From the NCBI GenBank assembly GCA_003104995.1, contig PQAO01000009.1, positions 1 to 57,598 of the forward strand: a DNA stretch of 57,598 nucleotides. The letters are read 5' to 3'. This document shows positions 1 through 9,293 of the stretch, one piece after another; position 1 is the first letter of the stretch, and each line of letters begins with the position of its first letter. Below the pieces are notes generated by a model. It ran no database searches. It saw only the letters and a program-made list of their open reading frames with translations, and had not been told where the DNA came from. The position numbers were made by a program, and so were the translations under genes. Source of the stretch: Dehalococcoidia bacterium (GTDB taxonomy: Bacteria; Chloroflexota; Dehalococcoidia; Tepidiformales; Tepidiformaceae).

Positions 1-39
1 CCCCCTCGCCAAACTCTCACGGACTAAATTGTATGGGCA

Positions 40-1206
40 CTAGGTCTGCCGGTAGGCCCGGTGCCGCATCACGATGCTCTGCAGGATCCCCAGCGAAACG
101 AAGAGGCTCACGAGCGACGAGCCACCCTGGCTCACGAACGGCAGCGGGATCCCGGTCACCGGAAAGAGGCTCACGTTTACCGCGATGTTGATGTACGCCT
201 GCATCAGAATCAACATAACGATCCCTACGGCAACAAGCTGACCGGCCGTATCCCCGGCGAGCTGCGCTGCGCGTATCCCCCGCATCAATAGCAGGATGAA
301 CAGCGCGAACATCACCATTGCCCCCACGAACCCGAACTCTTCCCCCATCAGGCTGAAGATGAAGTCCTTCGTCGCGACTTTCAGGTATTCCAGCTGGGTC
401 TGGTCGCCGTTCGTGAACCCCTTCCCCAGCACCTGGCCCGAACCCAGGGCAATCTGCGACTGAATTACGTTGTAACCGGCATCCAGCGGGTCCCGCTCCG
501 GGTCGACCAGCACCGAAACACGCTCCACCTGGTAGTCCGCGATAGCGAACGTCCACACGAACGGGAGCGCCGCGACAAAGATCGCGCCCATCACCATCAG
601 GTGGCTGCGGCTCACCCCCGCCACCACGACCACGCCAAGCCAGATTGCGAAGAACACGACGGTTGTCCCCAGGTCGGGCTCAACGAACACCAGCCCGGCC
701 ACCGGCGCCACGATCGCCAGCGAAGTCAACAACGTCCGCAGGTCGCGCGCATCGCCGCCGTGCTCGCTGAAGAACCGGGCCAGCGCCAGGATGGTCGCGA
801 GCTTTGCAAATTCCGAAGGCTGCACCTGGACCGGCCCCAGGTCGAACCAACGCGTCGATCCGTACGCCGTTTGCCCGATCAAGAGGATCGCGATGAGCGA
901 CACAATCCCGATGCCATAGAGCACCCACGCGTAGTGCGTGAAGTAGTGGTAGTCGATTTTCGACACCACCAGCATCGCCGCAATCCCGATGCTTGCGAAA
1001 ATCACTTGCTTCGCCACCGGGTTCGCGAAACTTGCCACGGGCCCGTCGTACCAGGGCAGCGAGCCGCTGTAGATCAGGAGCAGGCCGTAGGTCACCAGCG
1101 CCAGCGCCGCGGCCACCATGATGTAGTCGAAGCGGTCCCACCCGCGCCACACGCTGTTCGGCGCGCGAACGCGGCCACCGTAGCCGCCGTACGTGATGCT
1201 GCTCAC
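40..1206 (-). CDS. rodA: Rod-shape SEDS glycosyltransferase RodA
   Basis: A 388-residue polytopic membrane protein of the SEDS (RodA/FtsW/SpoVE) family, which polymerises lipid II glycan strands for lateral wall growth together with a class B PBP. About ten hydrophobic segments are visible, starting near residue 30. The C-terminal SEDS signature is present (FVSQGGSSL, about residues 358-366), as is the large extracellular loop before it. It starts with ATG and overlaps the end of the upstream PBP2 gene by 4 bp, so the two are translationally coupled. It is the last gene of mreB-mreC-mreD-mrdA-rodA inside the window. The PBP2 partnership and MreBCD linkage favour RodA over FtsW. The 39 bases downstream to the window edge show no feature. 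Confidence 0.95.
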   Translation of the reverse strand: MSSITYGGYGGRVRAPNSVWRGWDRFDYIMVAAALALVTYGLLLIYSGSLPWYDGPVASFANPVAKQVIFASIGIAAMLVVSKIDYHYFTHYAWVLYGIGIVSLIAILLIGQTAYGSTRWFDLGPVQVQPSEFAKLATILALARFFSEHGGDARDLRTLLTSLAIVAPVAGLVFVEPDLGTTVVFFAIWLGVVVVAGVSRSHLMVMGAIFVAALPFVWTFAIADYQVERVSVLVDPERDPLDAGYNVIQSQIALGSGQVLGKGFTNGDQTQLEYLKVATKDFIFSLMGEEFGFVGAMVMFALFILLLMRGIRAAQLAGDTAGQLVAVGIVMLILMQAYINIAVNVSLFPVTGIPLPFVSQGGSSLVSLFVSLGILQSIVMRHRAYRQT

Positions 1207-3131
1207 CGGTCCACGTTCTCCATGAAGTACTGGAGGATCTTCGCCGCCACCGGCGCCGCCTTATCACCGCCGACGCCGATGTCGAAGTAGACCGTCACCA
1301 CCACTTCCGGGTTCTCATACGGCGCGAACCCGGTGAACCAGGCGTGCTGAGACTTCGTCCCGTCTTTCTTGAAGAACTCCGCGGTACCTGTCTTCCCCGC
1401 CACGGACGCCGCGGCGATGGCCCCCCGGGCACCCGCGCCGTACTGCACGGAGCCAAGCATCCCCTCGCGGATGACCTGGATGTACTCCTCCGAGACGCCC
1501 ACCTCTTCTAACTTGGGCGTGATGGTCCGGACCGTCGTCCCATCAGGGGCAACCACCCGGTTCACGATGTGCGGCGTCACGAGCTTGCCGCCGTTGGCCA
1601 CCGCCGCCGTCATCCGCGCAATCTGCAACGGTGTCGCCAGCACGTCTCCCTGCCCGATCGCCATGTTGTACGTGTCACCCAGGAACCATTCGTTTTCGCC
1701 CGGGTTGAAGCCTTCACCGACGTAAGTCCGGCGCTTCCAGCCCGGGTCGGGGATGCGCCCGGGATCCTCACCGTAAAGGTCGATGCCCGTTACCTGCCCG
1801 AACCCAAAGCGCCGCGCCCAGCTTGCCAGGACCGTGGCCGAAGTCTCCACATCCTTGCCCAGGCCCTTCACCCGCTCGAGGTCGCCCCCGGCCGTCAGCC
1901 ACATGAAGATGTTCGACGACCAAGCGATACCCGCCCGCACGTCCATCGTCTGGTCATGGCAGCGCCAGTCCGGGTACTCGTACAGGATGTCGTTTTCGCC
2001 CTTCACCTCAAGCCTGCAGCCGATGTAGTAGCTCGTGCCTGGGGTGATACTCCCCTCCATCAGCCCCGCTGCCGAAGTCACCAGCTTGAACGTCGAGCCC
2101 GGCGCGGCCGGCGATAACGCCTTGTTCAGGAAGGGGTAGGTGTTGCTGTTGGTCGCGAGCGCTTCCAGTTCCGCAGCCCGGTTCCGCGAGTCGGCAAAGA
2201 TGTTGTTGTCGAACGTCGGGATAGAAACCAGCGAGTACACCTCGCCAGTATTCGGGTTCATCACCACGGCCGAAGCAATGGTGGCTGGCCCCCAGACCCC
2301 GGTCGTATCCGCCATCGAGTCCTCGAGCAGTTCCGCCACGTATTTCTGCAGTTCCATATCGATGGCGAGTTCCAGGGTGTTCCCCGGTACCGGGTCCTTT
2401 GTCCCAATCTGGGTGATCAGCCTGCCCTGGGCGTCCTGCTCGGCGGCGTTGTAGCCGATCTGCCCGCGAAGGTCGTCCTCATAGCGTGCCTCGATCCCGT
2501 CTTTCCCCACCGGCTCGTCGAGCTGGTACCCGGCCTTGCGGAGCACGCGGGCTTCCTCGGCCGTTTGCGGCCCGATGTAGCCCAGGATGTGCGAGAACTC
2601 CGGTCCAGCCACGTAGTCCCGCCCCGGTGTCACCGCCAGGGTCACGCCCCGCATGTCGACCGATGCCTCTTCGAGTGCCAGCGCCTGGTCCTTCGAGAGG
2701 TTGGTCGCGACTGTGATGTCGATGTACCCGCGTCCCGCGGCCTCCGCCTCGTCGACTCGCGCCTGCACCTCCAGCGGAGAAACGCCGATCAGGTCCTGGA
2801 GCTTGAGGTAGATCCGGTAACGCGCGTCCCTCGACTCGGGCAGCACTTCCGGCAGGATCTTGGCCGAGTACACTCCCACGTTCTGGACCAGTGCCTCGCC
2901 GTTCCGGTCGAGGATCAGCCCGCGCGTCGGCAGGATGTTCTTCTGGATGATGTGGTTCTCCTGCGACCTCCGCGCAAACTCCGCCCCGTTGATGATCTGC
3001 ATGTCGACCAGGCGGATCGCGAGCAATGCGAATATCCCGAGCACGGCCAGCCGCAACACCGCCAGGTTCCCGTGAGGGCGGCTGCGGCTCGGTCCACCAG
3101 GTGCTCGGAATCCCTCGTCAAGTATGCTCAT
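1203..3131 (-). CDS. mrdA: Penicillin-binding protein 2 (elongation transpeptidase)
   Basis: A 642-residue class B penicillin-binding protein that cross-links peptidoglycan during rod elongation, working with RodA. It has one N-terminal membrane anchor (about residues 22-42), then a dimerisation/pedestal region. The transpeptidase domain carries SxxK with the nucleophile at S346 (STFK), an SSN motif further on (SSNIFMW) and KTG (AGKTGTAE) near the C terminus. All three catalytic motifs are intact. Its 3' end overlaps rodA by 4 bp and mreD lies 3 bp upstream, so it is embedded in the shape operon. Length is normal for the family. Confidence 0.95.
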   Translation of the reverse strand: MSILDEGFRAPGGPSRSRPHGNLAVLRLAVLGIFALLAIRLVDMQIINGAEFARRSQENHIIQKNILPTRGLILDRNGEALVQNVGVYSAKILPEVLPESRDARYRIYLKLQDLIGVSPLEVQARVDEAEAAGRGYIDITVATNLSKDQALALEEASVDMRGVTLAVTPGRDYVAGPEFSHILGYIGPQTAEEARVLRKAGYQLDEPVGKDGIEARYEDDLRGQIGYNAAEQDAQGRLITQIGTKDPVPGNTLELAIDMELQKYVAELLEDSMADTTGVWGPATIASAVVMNPNTGEVYSLVSIPTFDNNIFADSRNRAAELEALATNSNTYPFLNKALSPAAPGSTFKLVTSAAGLMEGSITPGTSYYIGCRLEVKGENDILYEYPDWRCHDQTMDVRAGIAWSSNIFMWLTAGGDLERVKGLGKDVETSATVLASWARRFGFGQVTGIDLYGEDPGRIPDPGWKRRTYVGEGFNPGENEWFLGDTYNMAIGQGDVLATPLQIARMTAAVANGGKLVTPHIVNRVVAPDGTTVRTITPKLEEVGVSEEYIQVIREGMLGSVQYGAGARGAIAAASVAGKTGTAEFFKKDGTKSQHAWFTGFAPYENPEVVVTVYFDIGVGGDKAAPVAAKILQYFMENVDR

Positions 3132-3134
3132 CGG

Positions 3135-3650
3135 CTAGTAATACCTGCTCCGCTGTAGCGTCATCCCTCGCCCGCTCCATCCTGCGAGTCGCATTGGAAT
3201 GTAAACCACCGTCAGTAACGCCGCGTCAAGAAGCAGCCCCGGTACCAGCACGTCCGATACCAGCAGCGAAAACGCGGGCGTGGCGCCGTTCGCCATCGCC
3301 CCGAGCGCAAGCAGCGTGCGGAGCCACACCCCGGTCACCACCATCATCGCTAATGTCCGCACGTAATGGTTCAGCGGCACCGTCGACTCCTCCAGCGCGA
3401 AGCCCAGGGGTAGCAACGGCAAATATGCCAGCAACAGGAGCCCCGGCGAACGGTCCGAGAGAAACGCCAGGGCCACCGCGACCAGCGGCGTGACCACCAT
3501 CACCGGCGACGGGCTGCTGAAAGCAGCAAGCAACACCAACCCCAGCAGGACGAACTCGGGCACCGAACCCGCGACCGGGAACAGCGGCGCGACCGTGACC
3601 TGCGCGATCGCCGCCAGCAACATAGCAGCCCCGATGACGGTGCCTTTCAT
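3135..3650 (-). CDS. mreD: Rod shape-determining protein MreD
   Basis: A 171-residue integral membrane protein with about five hydrophobic segments, in the canonical mreD position between mreC and the PBP2 gene. MreD is the small membrane component of the elongasome that helps MreC couple MreB to wall synthesis. The sequence is poorly conserved, as usual in this family, so the call rests on size, topology and synteny as much as on residues. The start ATG overlaps the mreC stop codon by one base (position 3650). Confidence 0.85.
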   Translation of the reverse strand: MKGTVIGAAMLLAAIAQVTVAPLFPVAGSVPEFVLLGLVLLAAFSSPSPVMVVTPLVAVALAFLSDRSPGLLLLAYLPLLPLGFALEESTVPLNHYVRTLAMMVVTGVWLRTLLALGAMANGATPAFSLLVSDVLVPGLLLDAALLTVVYIPMRLAGWSGRGMTLQRSRYY

Positions 3651-4477
3651 CAGTCCTCCAGGATCAGCCGCTCGGGGATGAAGCTGATGTTCACGAGCAC
3701 CGTCGTCGCCGTGCCAAGCCGGACCAGCGGCTGGATCGTCACTTTCTTGTACAAGTCCTGGCTCGTGCCAGAGACCTCGCTCACGAGGCCGATAGGGATC
3801 CCCTTCGGGTAGTTTCCACCCAACCCTGCCGTCACCACCGCGTCGCCGACCTTGATGTCGCCCTGTGCCAGCTCGAGGACCAGTCCCCGGTCCGGCGTCC
3901 CCCTCACGATGCCGTCCGCCGCCGTCCCCGCCACCTCCGCCCGTACCTTGCTGCGCGTGTCGGTGATCAATCGGACGAACGAGGTTTCACTCGTCACCTT
4001 CGTAACCGTGCCCATCAACGAACCCTGGGACGAGAGCACCACCATCCCCACGTGGATTCCTGCCGAAGAACCCCGGTCGATACTCACCTCTTGCTGGAAC
4101 GGCGTACTTGCGCGGTGAACGATGTTTGCGACGACGCGCGTCTCGTCGGCCCCCCCTTCGGTGATTTGCAGCAGGCTCTCAAGCTCTTTCACGCGTTGAG
4201 CGTCTTGCTGCAGCCCCGCGATCTGGTTGCGAAGGTCCTCGTTCTCCAGACGGAGCCGGTTGTTCTCATCCTGCAGCGTCCCCAGTTCGTCGAAGTCCGA
4301 AAGGAGCGAGGCCACAGGCCGAAAGACCGCGGTCAACACGTGCTCTACGGGAGATGTGGCGCGCAGGAACAGCCCCTGGAATGGGTTCAGCAATCCGGTC
4401 TGGCCCAGGATCGCCAGCAGGAACGCCAGGCCTATCATCGAAGCCACCCACCATGAGTACCGGGAAAACATCAACAT
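3650..4477 (-). CDS. mreC: Rod shape-determining protein MreC
   Basis: A 275-residue bitopic protein. It has a short cytoplasmic N terminus, one transmembrane helix (about residues 10-30), a coiled coil (about 65-115, many Leu/Glu/Asn heptads) and a C-terminal periplasmic beta domain (about 120-270). The conserved MreC region is seen in GxxVGMVVLSSQG-like and TAGLGGNYPKGIPIG-like stretches. MreC bridges cytoplasmic MreB to PBP2 and activates RodA-PBP2. It lies 27 bp downstream of mreB and abuts mreD, in the standard operon order. Confidence 0.93.
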   Translation of the reverse strand: MLMFSRYSWWVASMIGLAFLLAILGQTGLLNPFQGLFLRATSPVEHVLTAVFRPVASLLSDFDELGTLQDENNRLRLENEDLRNQIAGLQQDAQRVKELESLLQITEGGADETRVVANIVHRASTPFQQEVSIDRGSSAGIHVGMVVLSSQGSLMGTVTKVTSETSFVRLITDTRSKVRAEVAGTAADGIVRGTPDRGLVLELAQGDIKVGDAVVTAGLGGNYPKGIPIGLVSEVSGTSQDLYKKVTIQPLVRLGTATTVLVNISFIPERLILED

Positions 4478-4504
4478 GGGATCACCAGGGGGCGCGCTTC
4501 GATG

Positions 4505-5566
4505 CTACCGGCCCGGCCTGCGTGAGGCCAACTGCGATTGGACTTTGGTCAACAGCGCGGCTTCCTCCAACACCTCGCCCGCCCCTCGGACCACGCAGAG
4601 CAGCGGATCTTCGGCGACGTACACCGGGAATCGCGTCTCCTGGCTCAGCCGCCGATCCAGCCCGCGGAGCATCGCGCCGCCCCCGGCCAGGGCGATGCCA
4701 TGCGCCATCAGGTCGCTCACCAGCTCCGGCGGCGTGACTTCGATCGATGAACGCACGGCTTCAACGATCGCGCTGATCGAACCCGCCAGCGCGTCGCGGA
4801 TTTCGACCGTGCTGACTTCGACCGACTTCGGCAGCCCCGTCGCCAGGTCGCGGCCCCGGATGTCGATGGTTTCCTCCGGCTCCAGCGGCGCCGCCGAGCC
4901 AGCCATCTTCTTGATCTCCTCGGCCGTCCGCTCGCCGATCAAGAGGTTATGCACCTGCCGCGCGTAAGCGATGATGTCCTGGTCCATCTCGTCGCCCGCC
5001 ACGCGCACGGATGTGCTCACCACCATGCCACCCAGCGAGATGATCGCCACCTCGGTCGTGCCACCGCCGATGTCGACGATCATGCAGCCGGCAGCCTCCA
5101 TCACCGGAAGCCCGGCTCCGATCGCGGCCGCCATCGGCTCTTCGATCAGGTAACAGCTCCGCGCGCCCGCGTTGAGGGCAGCGTCGTGCACCGCCCGCTT
5201 CTCCACCTCCGTCACCCCGCTCGGAATGCCGACTACCACCCGCGGTTGGGCAAGGAAGCTCCGGTCGTGCACCGCCCGGATGAAGTAGCTGAGCATCTTC
5301 TCCGTCACTTCGAAATCCGAGATGACTCCGTCTCGCAGCGGCCGTACCGCCACGATGTTTGCAGGCGTCCGTCCCACCATGCGTTTCGCCTCGGCGCCGA
5401 TAGCGAGGATCTTCTTCGTCGTCCGGTCGATCGCCACCACTGAGGGCTCGTCGATCACGATACCGCGCCCCTTGACCATCACAAGGGTGTTTGCCGTGCC
5501 CAGGTCGATCGCAATGTCGTGCGAAAGAAAACCAAAGAGGCTACTGAGAGGATTGAAGAAGGCCAA
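4505..5566 (-). CDS. mreB: Actin-like cell-shape protein MreB
   Basis: A 353-residue actin-fold ATPase that forms membrane-associated filaments directing lateral wall synthesis. ATP-binding signatures are visible: phosphate-1 DLGTANTLV (about residues 21-29), phosphate-2 VDIGGGTTEVA (about 165-175) and the adenosine motif near ALAGGGAMLRGL. The N terminus MAFFNPLSSLFGFLS is amphipathic and could be a membrane-targeting helix. It is the first gene of the shape operon. A perfect TATAAT -10 lies about 58 bp upstream on the same strand. Confidence 0.96.
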   Translation of the reverse strand: MAFFNPLSSLFGFLSHDIAIDLGTANTLVMVKGRGIVIDEPSVVAIDRTTKKILAIGAEAKRMVGRTPANIVAVRPLRDGVISDFEVTEKMLSYFIRAVHDRSFLAQPRVVVGIPSGVTEVEKRAVHDAALNAGARSCYLIEEPMAAAIGAGLPVMEAAGCMIVDIGGGTTEVAIISLGGMVVSTSVRVAGDEMDQDIIAYARQVHNLLIGERTAEEIKKMAGSAAPLEPEETIDIRGRDLATGLPKSVEVSTVEIRDALAGSISAIVEAVRSSIEVTPPELVSDLMAHGIALAGGGAMLRGLDRRLSQETRFPVYVAEDPLLCVVRGAGEVLEEAALLTKVQSQLASRRPGR

Positions 5567-5623
5567 GGAGTGCGACCTGTCGTTGGTCTGAGCCGCGAAA
5601 ACCCGCGGAGATGTGGCCTGTTT

Positions 5624-5652
5624 ATTATACGCGCCATAACCCCCCGCGCGAA
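5624..5652 (-). promoter_or_regulatory. Promoter of the mreB operon
   Basis: On the minus strand a perfect TATAAT (5624-5629) is preceded by a 17-nt spacer and a weak -35 TTCGCG (5647-5652). This predicts a leader of about 50 nt before the mreB ATG at 5566. The leader includes a small GC hairpin around the CCGCG...CGCGG segment near 5593-5608. Confidence 0.6.
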
Positions 5653-5693
5653 TCTCTGCTAATTGGCGCTTAAGAAATGCCTACAATCTTTTT

Positions 5694-7781
5694 CTAAGCC
5701 TGAAGATCAAGCACGACAGGCTCCTCCTCACCTGCGACCAGCCTGCGAAACGCCTCCTCATCCAGGACGCGCGTCCCGAGCTGCTGCGCCTTCGCCAGCT
5801 TCGAGCCGGCGTCCGCGCCGGCTACCAGGAAGCTCGTCCCCTTCGTCACTGCGCTCCCCACCTTGCCGCCACCCGCCCGGATCAGGTCTTCAGCTTCCCC
5901 CCGGGACATCGTCTCAAGGCGCCCGGTCACCACGATGGTCAAGCCCTCCAGCGGCCCGCCGTTCGCCGAAACGTCCCGGGCGGCATAGGTGGGGTTCACC
6001 CCGCGTTCCACGAGCCGCCGCACGATGTCACGGTTCTCCGCGCGCTCCGTCCAGTGGGCGATGCTCGCCGCCACCACCGGCCCTATGCCCCCGATCTCCT
6101 GGAGCTTCTCGGCATCCACCTCCAGCAGCGCTTCCAGGCTTCCCAGGTGCTCCGCAAGCAGCCGCGCGGTCTCGAATCCCACGTGCCGGATGCCCAGTGC
6201 GAAGAGCACGTTCGGCAGCGGCCGCTGCTTGCTCGCTTCGATCCCCCGGATCAGGTTCGCCGAACCCTTCTCCTTGATGCCCGGCAGTGACATCAGGTTG
6301 TCTGCCGTCAGGTCGTAAATGGCCGCGACATCCGTCGCAAGCCCGGCATCGAACAGGGCCTGGGCCATCCGCTCGCCAAGCCCCTCGATATCCATCGCCC
6401 CCCGGCTCGCGAAGTGCTCGATCATCCGGATCTGCTGCGCCGGGCAGCTTCCGTTGGGACAGTAGTAGGCCGCCTCGTTCTCTTCCCGAGAGACCGCTGT
6501 GCCGCACGCCGGGCACTCAGCCGGCATCGTCCACTCCCGCTCCTGCCCAGTGCGCAGACTCAGCACCGGCCCCACCACCTGCGGGATCACCTCGCCGGCG
6601 CGTTGCACGATCACGGTGTCGCCCTCGCGGATGTCCTTCCGGCGGATGTCCCCTTCGTTGTGCAGCGTCGCCATCGAGACTGTCGCTCCACCCACCACGA
6701 CCGGTTCGAGAACCGCGAACGGGGTCAGCACACCAGTTCGGCCAACGTTGACCTCGATCCTGCGCAGCCTCGTCGTCCGCTGTTGCGGTGGGAACTTGAA
6801 CGCCGTCGCCCACCGCGGTTCGCGCCCGGCATATCCAAGGCGGTCCCACTCTCGCGTGTCGTCGAGCTTCAGCACTACCCCGTCGATGTCGTAGTCGAGG
6901 CGTTCCCGCTGCTGCCCCCACCAGGCGATCCGGGCGTGAGCCTCCTCCAGACCCGCGTGGAGCCGCATCTCCGGGTTCACCGCGAAGCCCATCGCCGCCA
7001 GCCACTGGAGCGTCTCGTGGTGGCTCTCCGGCCGCGGGCCATCGCACCACCCGAGCTGGTAGATGTACATGGCCAGGGGCCGCCCGGCCGTAACCGATGG
7101 GTCCTTTTGCCGCACCGACCCCGCCGCGGCGTTGCGAGGGTTCGCGTAGAGGGGCAGCGGCCTCCTCCCCTGCCGGTCGCGTTCGAGGTTCTGCTCCCCG
7201 ATGCCCGCATTCATCTGCTCAAAGCCGCTCTTGCTCATGTACACCTCGCCGCGCACTTCGAACCGCTCGGGGAACTCGCCCGTTAGCGTCTTCGGGATGG
7301 TCGCGATGGTGCGCAGGTTCTCCGTCACGTTCTCGCCCCGGAACCCATCTCCCCGTGTGGCGCCCTGCACGAACCGGCCCTTCTCGTAGACGAGCGCAAT
7401 CGCCAGTCCGTCGATCTTGGGCTCGGTCGTGATCGGGAAGCTGTCTACACCAACCCGCTCCGCCGCCCGCCGGTGCCAGGCCTCCAACTCCGCCCCCGTG
7501 AAGCAGTTCGAGAGGCTCAACAGCGGCACGCGGTGTTCCACCACGTCGAAGGTCGTCAGGGGAGCCGCCCCGGTCCGCTGAGTCGGTGAATCCGGCGTGA
7601 TCAGCTCCGGGAACCGCCCCTCGATCGCCCGCAGCTCGTTCAGCAGCTCGTCGTACACCGGGTCCGGGATCTCCGGCCGGTCCAGTTCGTAATACAGGCG
7701 GTTGTGGTAGTTGATCACCGAGCGCAGTTCCTCGCTCCGGAGGCGCGCTTCATACTGGGTTATGGCTGAGGCGTCGGCCAT
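5694..7781 (-). CDS. ligA: NAD+-dependent DNA ligase LigA
   Basis: A 695-residue replicative/repair ligase sealing nicks with NAD+. Domains run in the standard order: Ia (about 1-70, with HNRLYYELD), adenylation domain with the active lysine K122 in EPKIDGLA, OB fold, a four-Cys zinc finger (CPACG...CPNGSCPAQ, about residues 409-435), HhH repeats, and a C-terminal BRCT domain (about 610-690). Length is normal. The ATG start is supported by a TATACT -10 box six bases upstream (7788-7793), implying a leaderless mRNA. It is divergent from hisH. Confidence 0.97.
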   Translation of the reverse strand: MADASAITQYEARLRSEELRSVINYHNRLYYELDRPEIPDPVYDELLNELRAIEGRFPELITPDSPTQRTGAAPLTTFDVVEHRVPLLSLSNCFTGAELEAWHRRAAERVGVDSFPITTEPKIDGLAIALVYEKGRFVQGATRGDGFRGENVTENLRTIATIPKTLTGEFPERFEVRGEVYMSKSGFEQMNAGIGEQNLERDRQGRRPLPLYANPRNAAAGSVRQKDPSVTAGRPLAMYIYQLGWCDGPRPESHHETLQWLAAMGFAVNPEMRLHAGLEEAHARIAWWGQQRERLDYDIDGVVLKLDDTREWDRLGYAGREPRWATAFKFPPQQRTTRLRRIEVNVGRTGVLTPFAVLEPVVVGGATVSMATLHNEGDIRRKDIREGDTVIVQRAGEVIPQVVGPVLSLRTGQEREWTMPAECPACGTAVSREENEAAYYCPNGSCPAQQIRMIEHFASRGAMDIEGLGERMAQALFDAGLATDVAAIYDLTADNLMSLPGIKEKGSANLIRGIEASKQRPLPNVLFALGIRHVGFETARLLAEHLGSLEALLEVDAEKLQEIGGIGPVVAASIAHWTERAENRDIVRRLVERGVNPTYAARDVSANGGPLEGLTIVVTGRLETMSRGEAEDLIRAGGGKVGSAVTKGTSFLVAGADAGSKLAKAQQLGTRVLDEEAFRRLVAGEEEPVVLDLQA

Positions 7782-7787
7782 CCGCAG

Positions 7788-7793
7788 AGTATA
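7788..7793 (-). promoter_or_regulatory. Leaderless -10 box of ligA
   Basis: TATACT on the minus strand lies exactly six bases before the ligA ATG, with no Shine-Dalgarno sequence between them. Transcription would begin at or next to the A of the ATG. Confidence 0.55.
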
Positions 7794-7825
7794 CGGTCGC
7801 TGCCCGTCCGAGACCTCCCGGATCG

Positions 7826-7846
7826 AGCACGCTTGCGTGCTACACT
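7826..7846 (+). promoter_or_regulatory. hisH -10 box overlapped by a perfect inverted repeat
   Basis: AGCACGC-TT-GCGTGCT (7826-7841) is a perfect 7+7 inverted repeat whose last base is the first base of TACACT (7841-7846). TACACT is a -10-like hexamer nine bases before the hisH ATG at 7856. The palindrome fits the -35/-10 spacer, so it is a plausible operator, but no regulator is identified. Confidence 0.45.
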
Positions 7847-7855
7847 CAGGTTCCT

Positions 7856-8521
7856 ATGGCCTCCGACCGGGTTATCGTCGTCGACTACGATGCGGGCAAC
7901 CTCCGCAGCGTCGCCCGCGCCCTCGAACACGTGGGTGCCGCACCCGTTGTGTCGGCCGATCCCGCCGACATCGATGCCGCGGGCGCCATCGTGCTGCCGG
8001 GCGTGGGGGCCGCCGAGGACACCATGTTCAAGCTCCGCGAGCGCAACCTGGTGGAACCGTTGACCGAATACATCGCCTCCGGGCGGCCCTTCCTGGGCGT
8101 GTGCATGGGCCTCCACGCCCTCCTCGAGCGTTCGGACGAAGGCGGCGGCCAGGATTGCCTCGGCATCCTCCCGGGAGAGGCCCGCCGCTTCATCCCCCAA
8201 CCCGGGCTCAAAGTCCCCCACATGGGCTGGAACACCGTCGAATGGCTGCGCGAACACCCGGTGACCGAGGGCATCCCCACCGGCAGCTACTTCTACTTCG
8301 TCCACAGTTACTACCCGACCGTGTCCGACCCCGCGCTCGCCCTTGGCGAGACTGCGTACGCGGTGACCTTCCCGAGCGTCCTCGCAAGTGGCTACCTTGT
8401 GGCCACGCAGTTCCATCCCGAGAAGTCCAGCCGCCACGGGCTTCGGCTGTACGAAAACTTCGTCCGCTGGGCGCGCTCCGGCGAGCCTGTACCTGCCCCG
8501 TCCGCTGCCGTCGCGCGATGA
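7856..8521 (+). CDS. hisH: Imidazole glycerol phosphate synthase, glutaminase subunit HisH
   Basis: A 221-residue class I glutamine amidotransferase that supplies ammonia to HisF in histidine biosynthesis. The catalytic triad is visible: C83 in GVCMGLH, then H187 and E189 in QFHPEKSS. The N-terminal VDYDAGNLRSV and the oxyanion-region PGVGAAEDTM (about residues 48-57) are typical. It heads hisH-hisA-hisF-hisI and overlaps hisA by 4 bp (ATGA). No ribosome binding site is visible, and a TACACT box nine bases upstream suggests a near-leaderless transcript. Confidence 0.96.
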   Translation: MASDRVIVVDYDAGNLRSVARALEHVGAAPVVSADPADIDAAGAIVLPGVGAAEDTMFKLRERNLVEPLTEYIASGRPFLGVCMGLHALLERSDEGGGQDCLGILPGEARRFIPQPGLKVPHMGWNTVEWLREHPVTEGIPTGSYFYFVHSYYPTVSDPALALGETAYAVTFPSVLASGYLVATQFHPEKSSRHGLRLYENFVRWARSGEPVPAPSAAVAR

Positions 8522-9243
8522 GCTTTGAAGTCATCCCCGCCATCGACCTGCGCGGCGGGCGCTGCGTGCGCCTCCTCCAGGGCGACTACGACCGCGAGAC
8601 GGCCTACTCCGGCGACCCCGTTGCGGTTGCTGAGCGTTGGGCCGCACTCGGTGCTCCTCGCCTCCATGTCGTCGATCTCGACGGCGCGAAGGAGGGTGCT
8701 CCCCGGAACCAGGAAGTCATGGCGGCGATCTGCCAGGCAGTTGCCATCCCGGTCGAGGTCTCCGGGGGCATTCGCTCCATTGGCGCGATTGCGGCCGCAC
8801 TCGCCTACGGGGCCACCCGCGTCCAGCTGGGGAGCGTCGCCATCAAGGACCCCGCGCTCACCCGCCAGGCGATCGCCCGCTTTGGTGAGGCCATCGTCAT
8901 CGCCATCGACGCCAAGGATGGCGAGGTCCGCACCGATGGGTGGCTACAGGGTAGTAACGTCCGAGCCATCGACCTCGCCCGCGAACTCGCCGCCGCCGGC
9001 GTCGCGCGTCTCATGTTCACCGACATCGGCCGCGACGGGATGCTCACCGAACCGAACTTCGGCGCGTATCGCGAGTTGCTCGCCGCCGTCAACTGCCCGG
9101 TGGTTGCCTCAGGCGGCGTCTCGAAGGTGGACCACCTGGTCCGCCTCGCCGAGATCGGCTGCGAGGGCGCCATTGTCGGCAAGTCCCTGTACGAAGCCGC
9201 GTTCACCCTTCCAGAAGCTCTCCAGGCTGTGGCTACTCAGTAG
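8518..9243 (+). CDS. hisA: ProFAR isomerase HisA
   Basis: A 241-residue (beta/alpha)8 barrel that isomerises ProFAR to PRFAR, the HisF/HisH substrate. The start at 8518 ([11 protein letters not shown]) overlaps the hisH stop as ATGA. The open frame extends further upstream, but that part only runs through hisH. Conserved acidic residues sit at the strand ends (D10 in PAIDLRGG, D131 in IAIDAKDG, D169 in FTDIGRDGM), with phosphate-binding SGG (about residue 82) and ASGGVS late in the barrel. It is part of a compact his operon. Confidence 0.95.
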   Translation: MSFEVIPAIDLRGGRCVRLLQGDYDRETAYSGDPVAVAERWAALGAPRLHVVDLDGAKEGAPRNQEVMAAICQAVAIPVEVSGGIRSIGAIAAALAYGATRVQLGSVAIKDPALTRQAIARFGEAIVIAIDAKDGEVRTDGWLQGSNVRAIDLARELAAAGVARLMFTDIGRDGMLTEPNFGAYRELLAAVNCPVVASGGVSKVDHLVRLAEIGCEGAIVGKSLYEAAFTLPEALQAVATQ

Positions 9244-9293
9244 CTACACGTTCGGAGATCGACATTCGGCGACCCAGACTCGACAATCAATCC

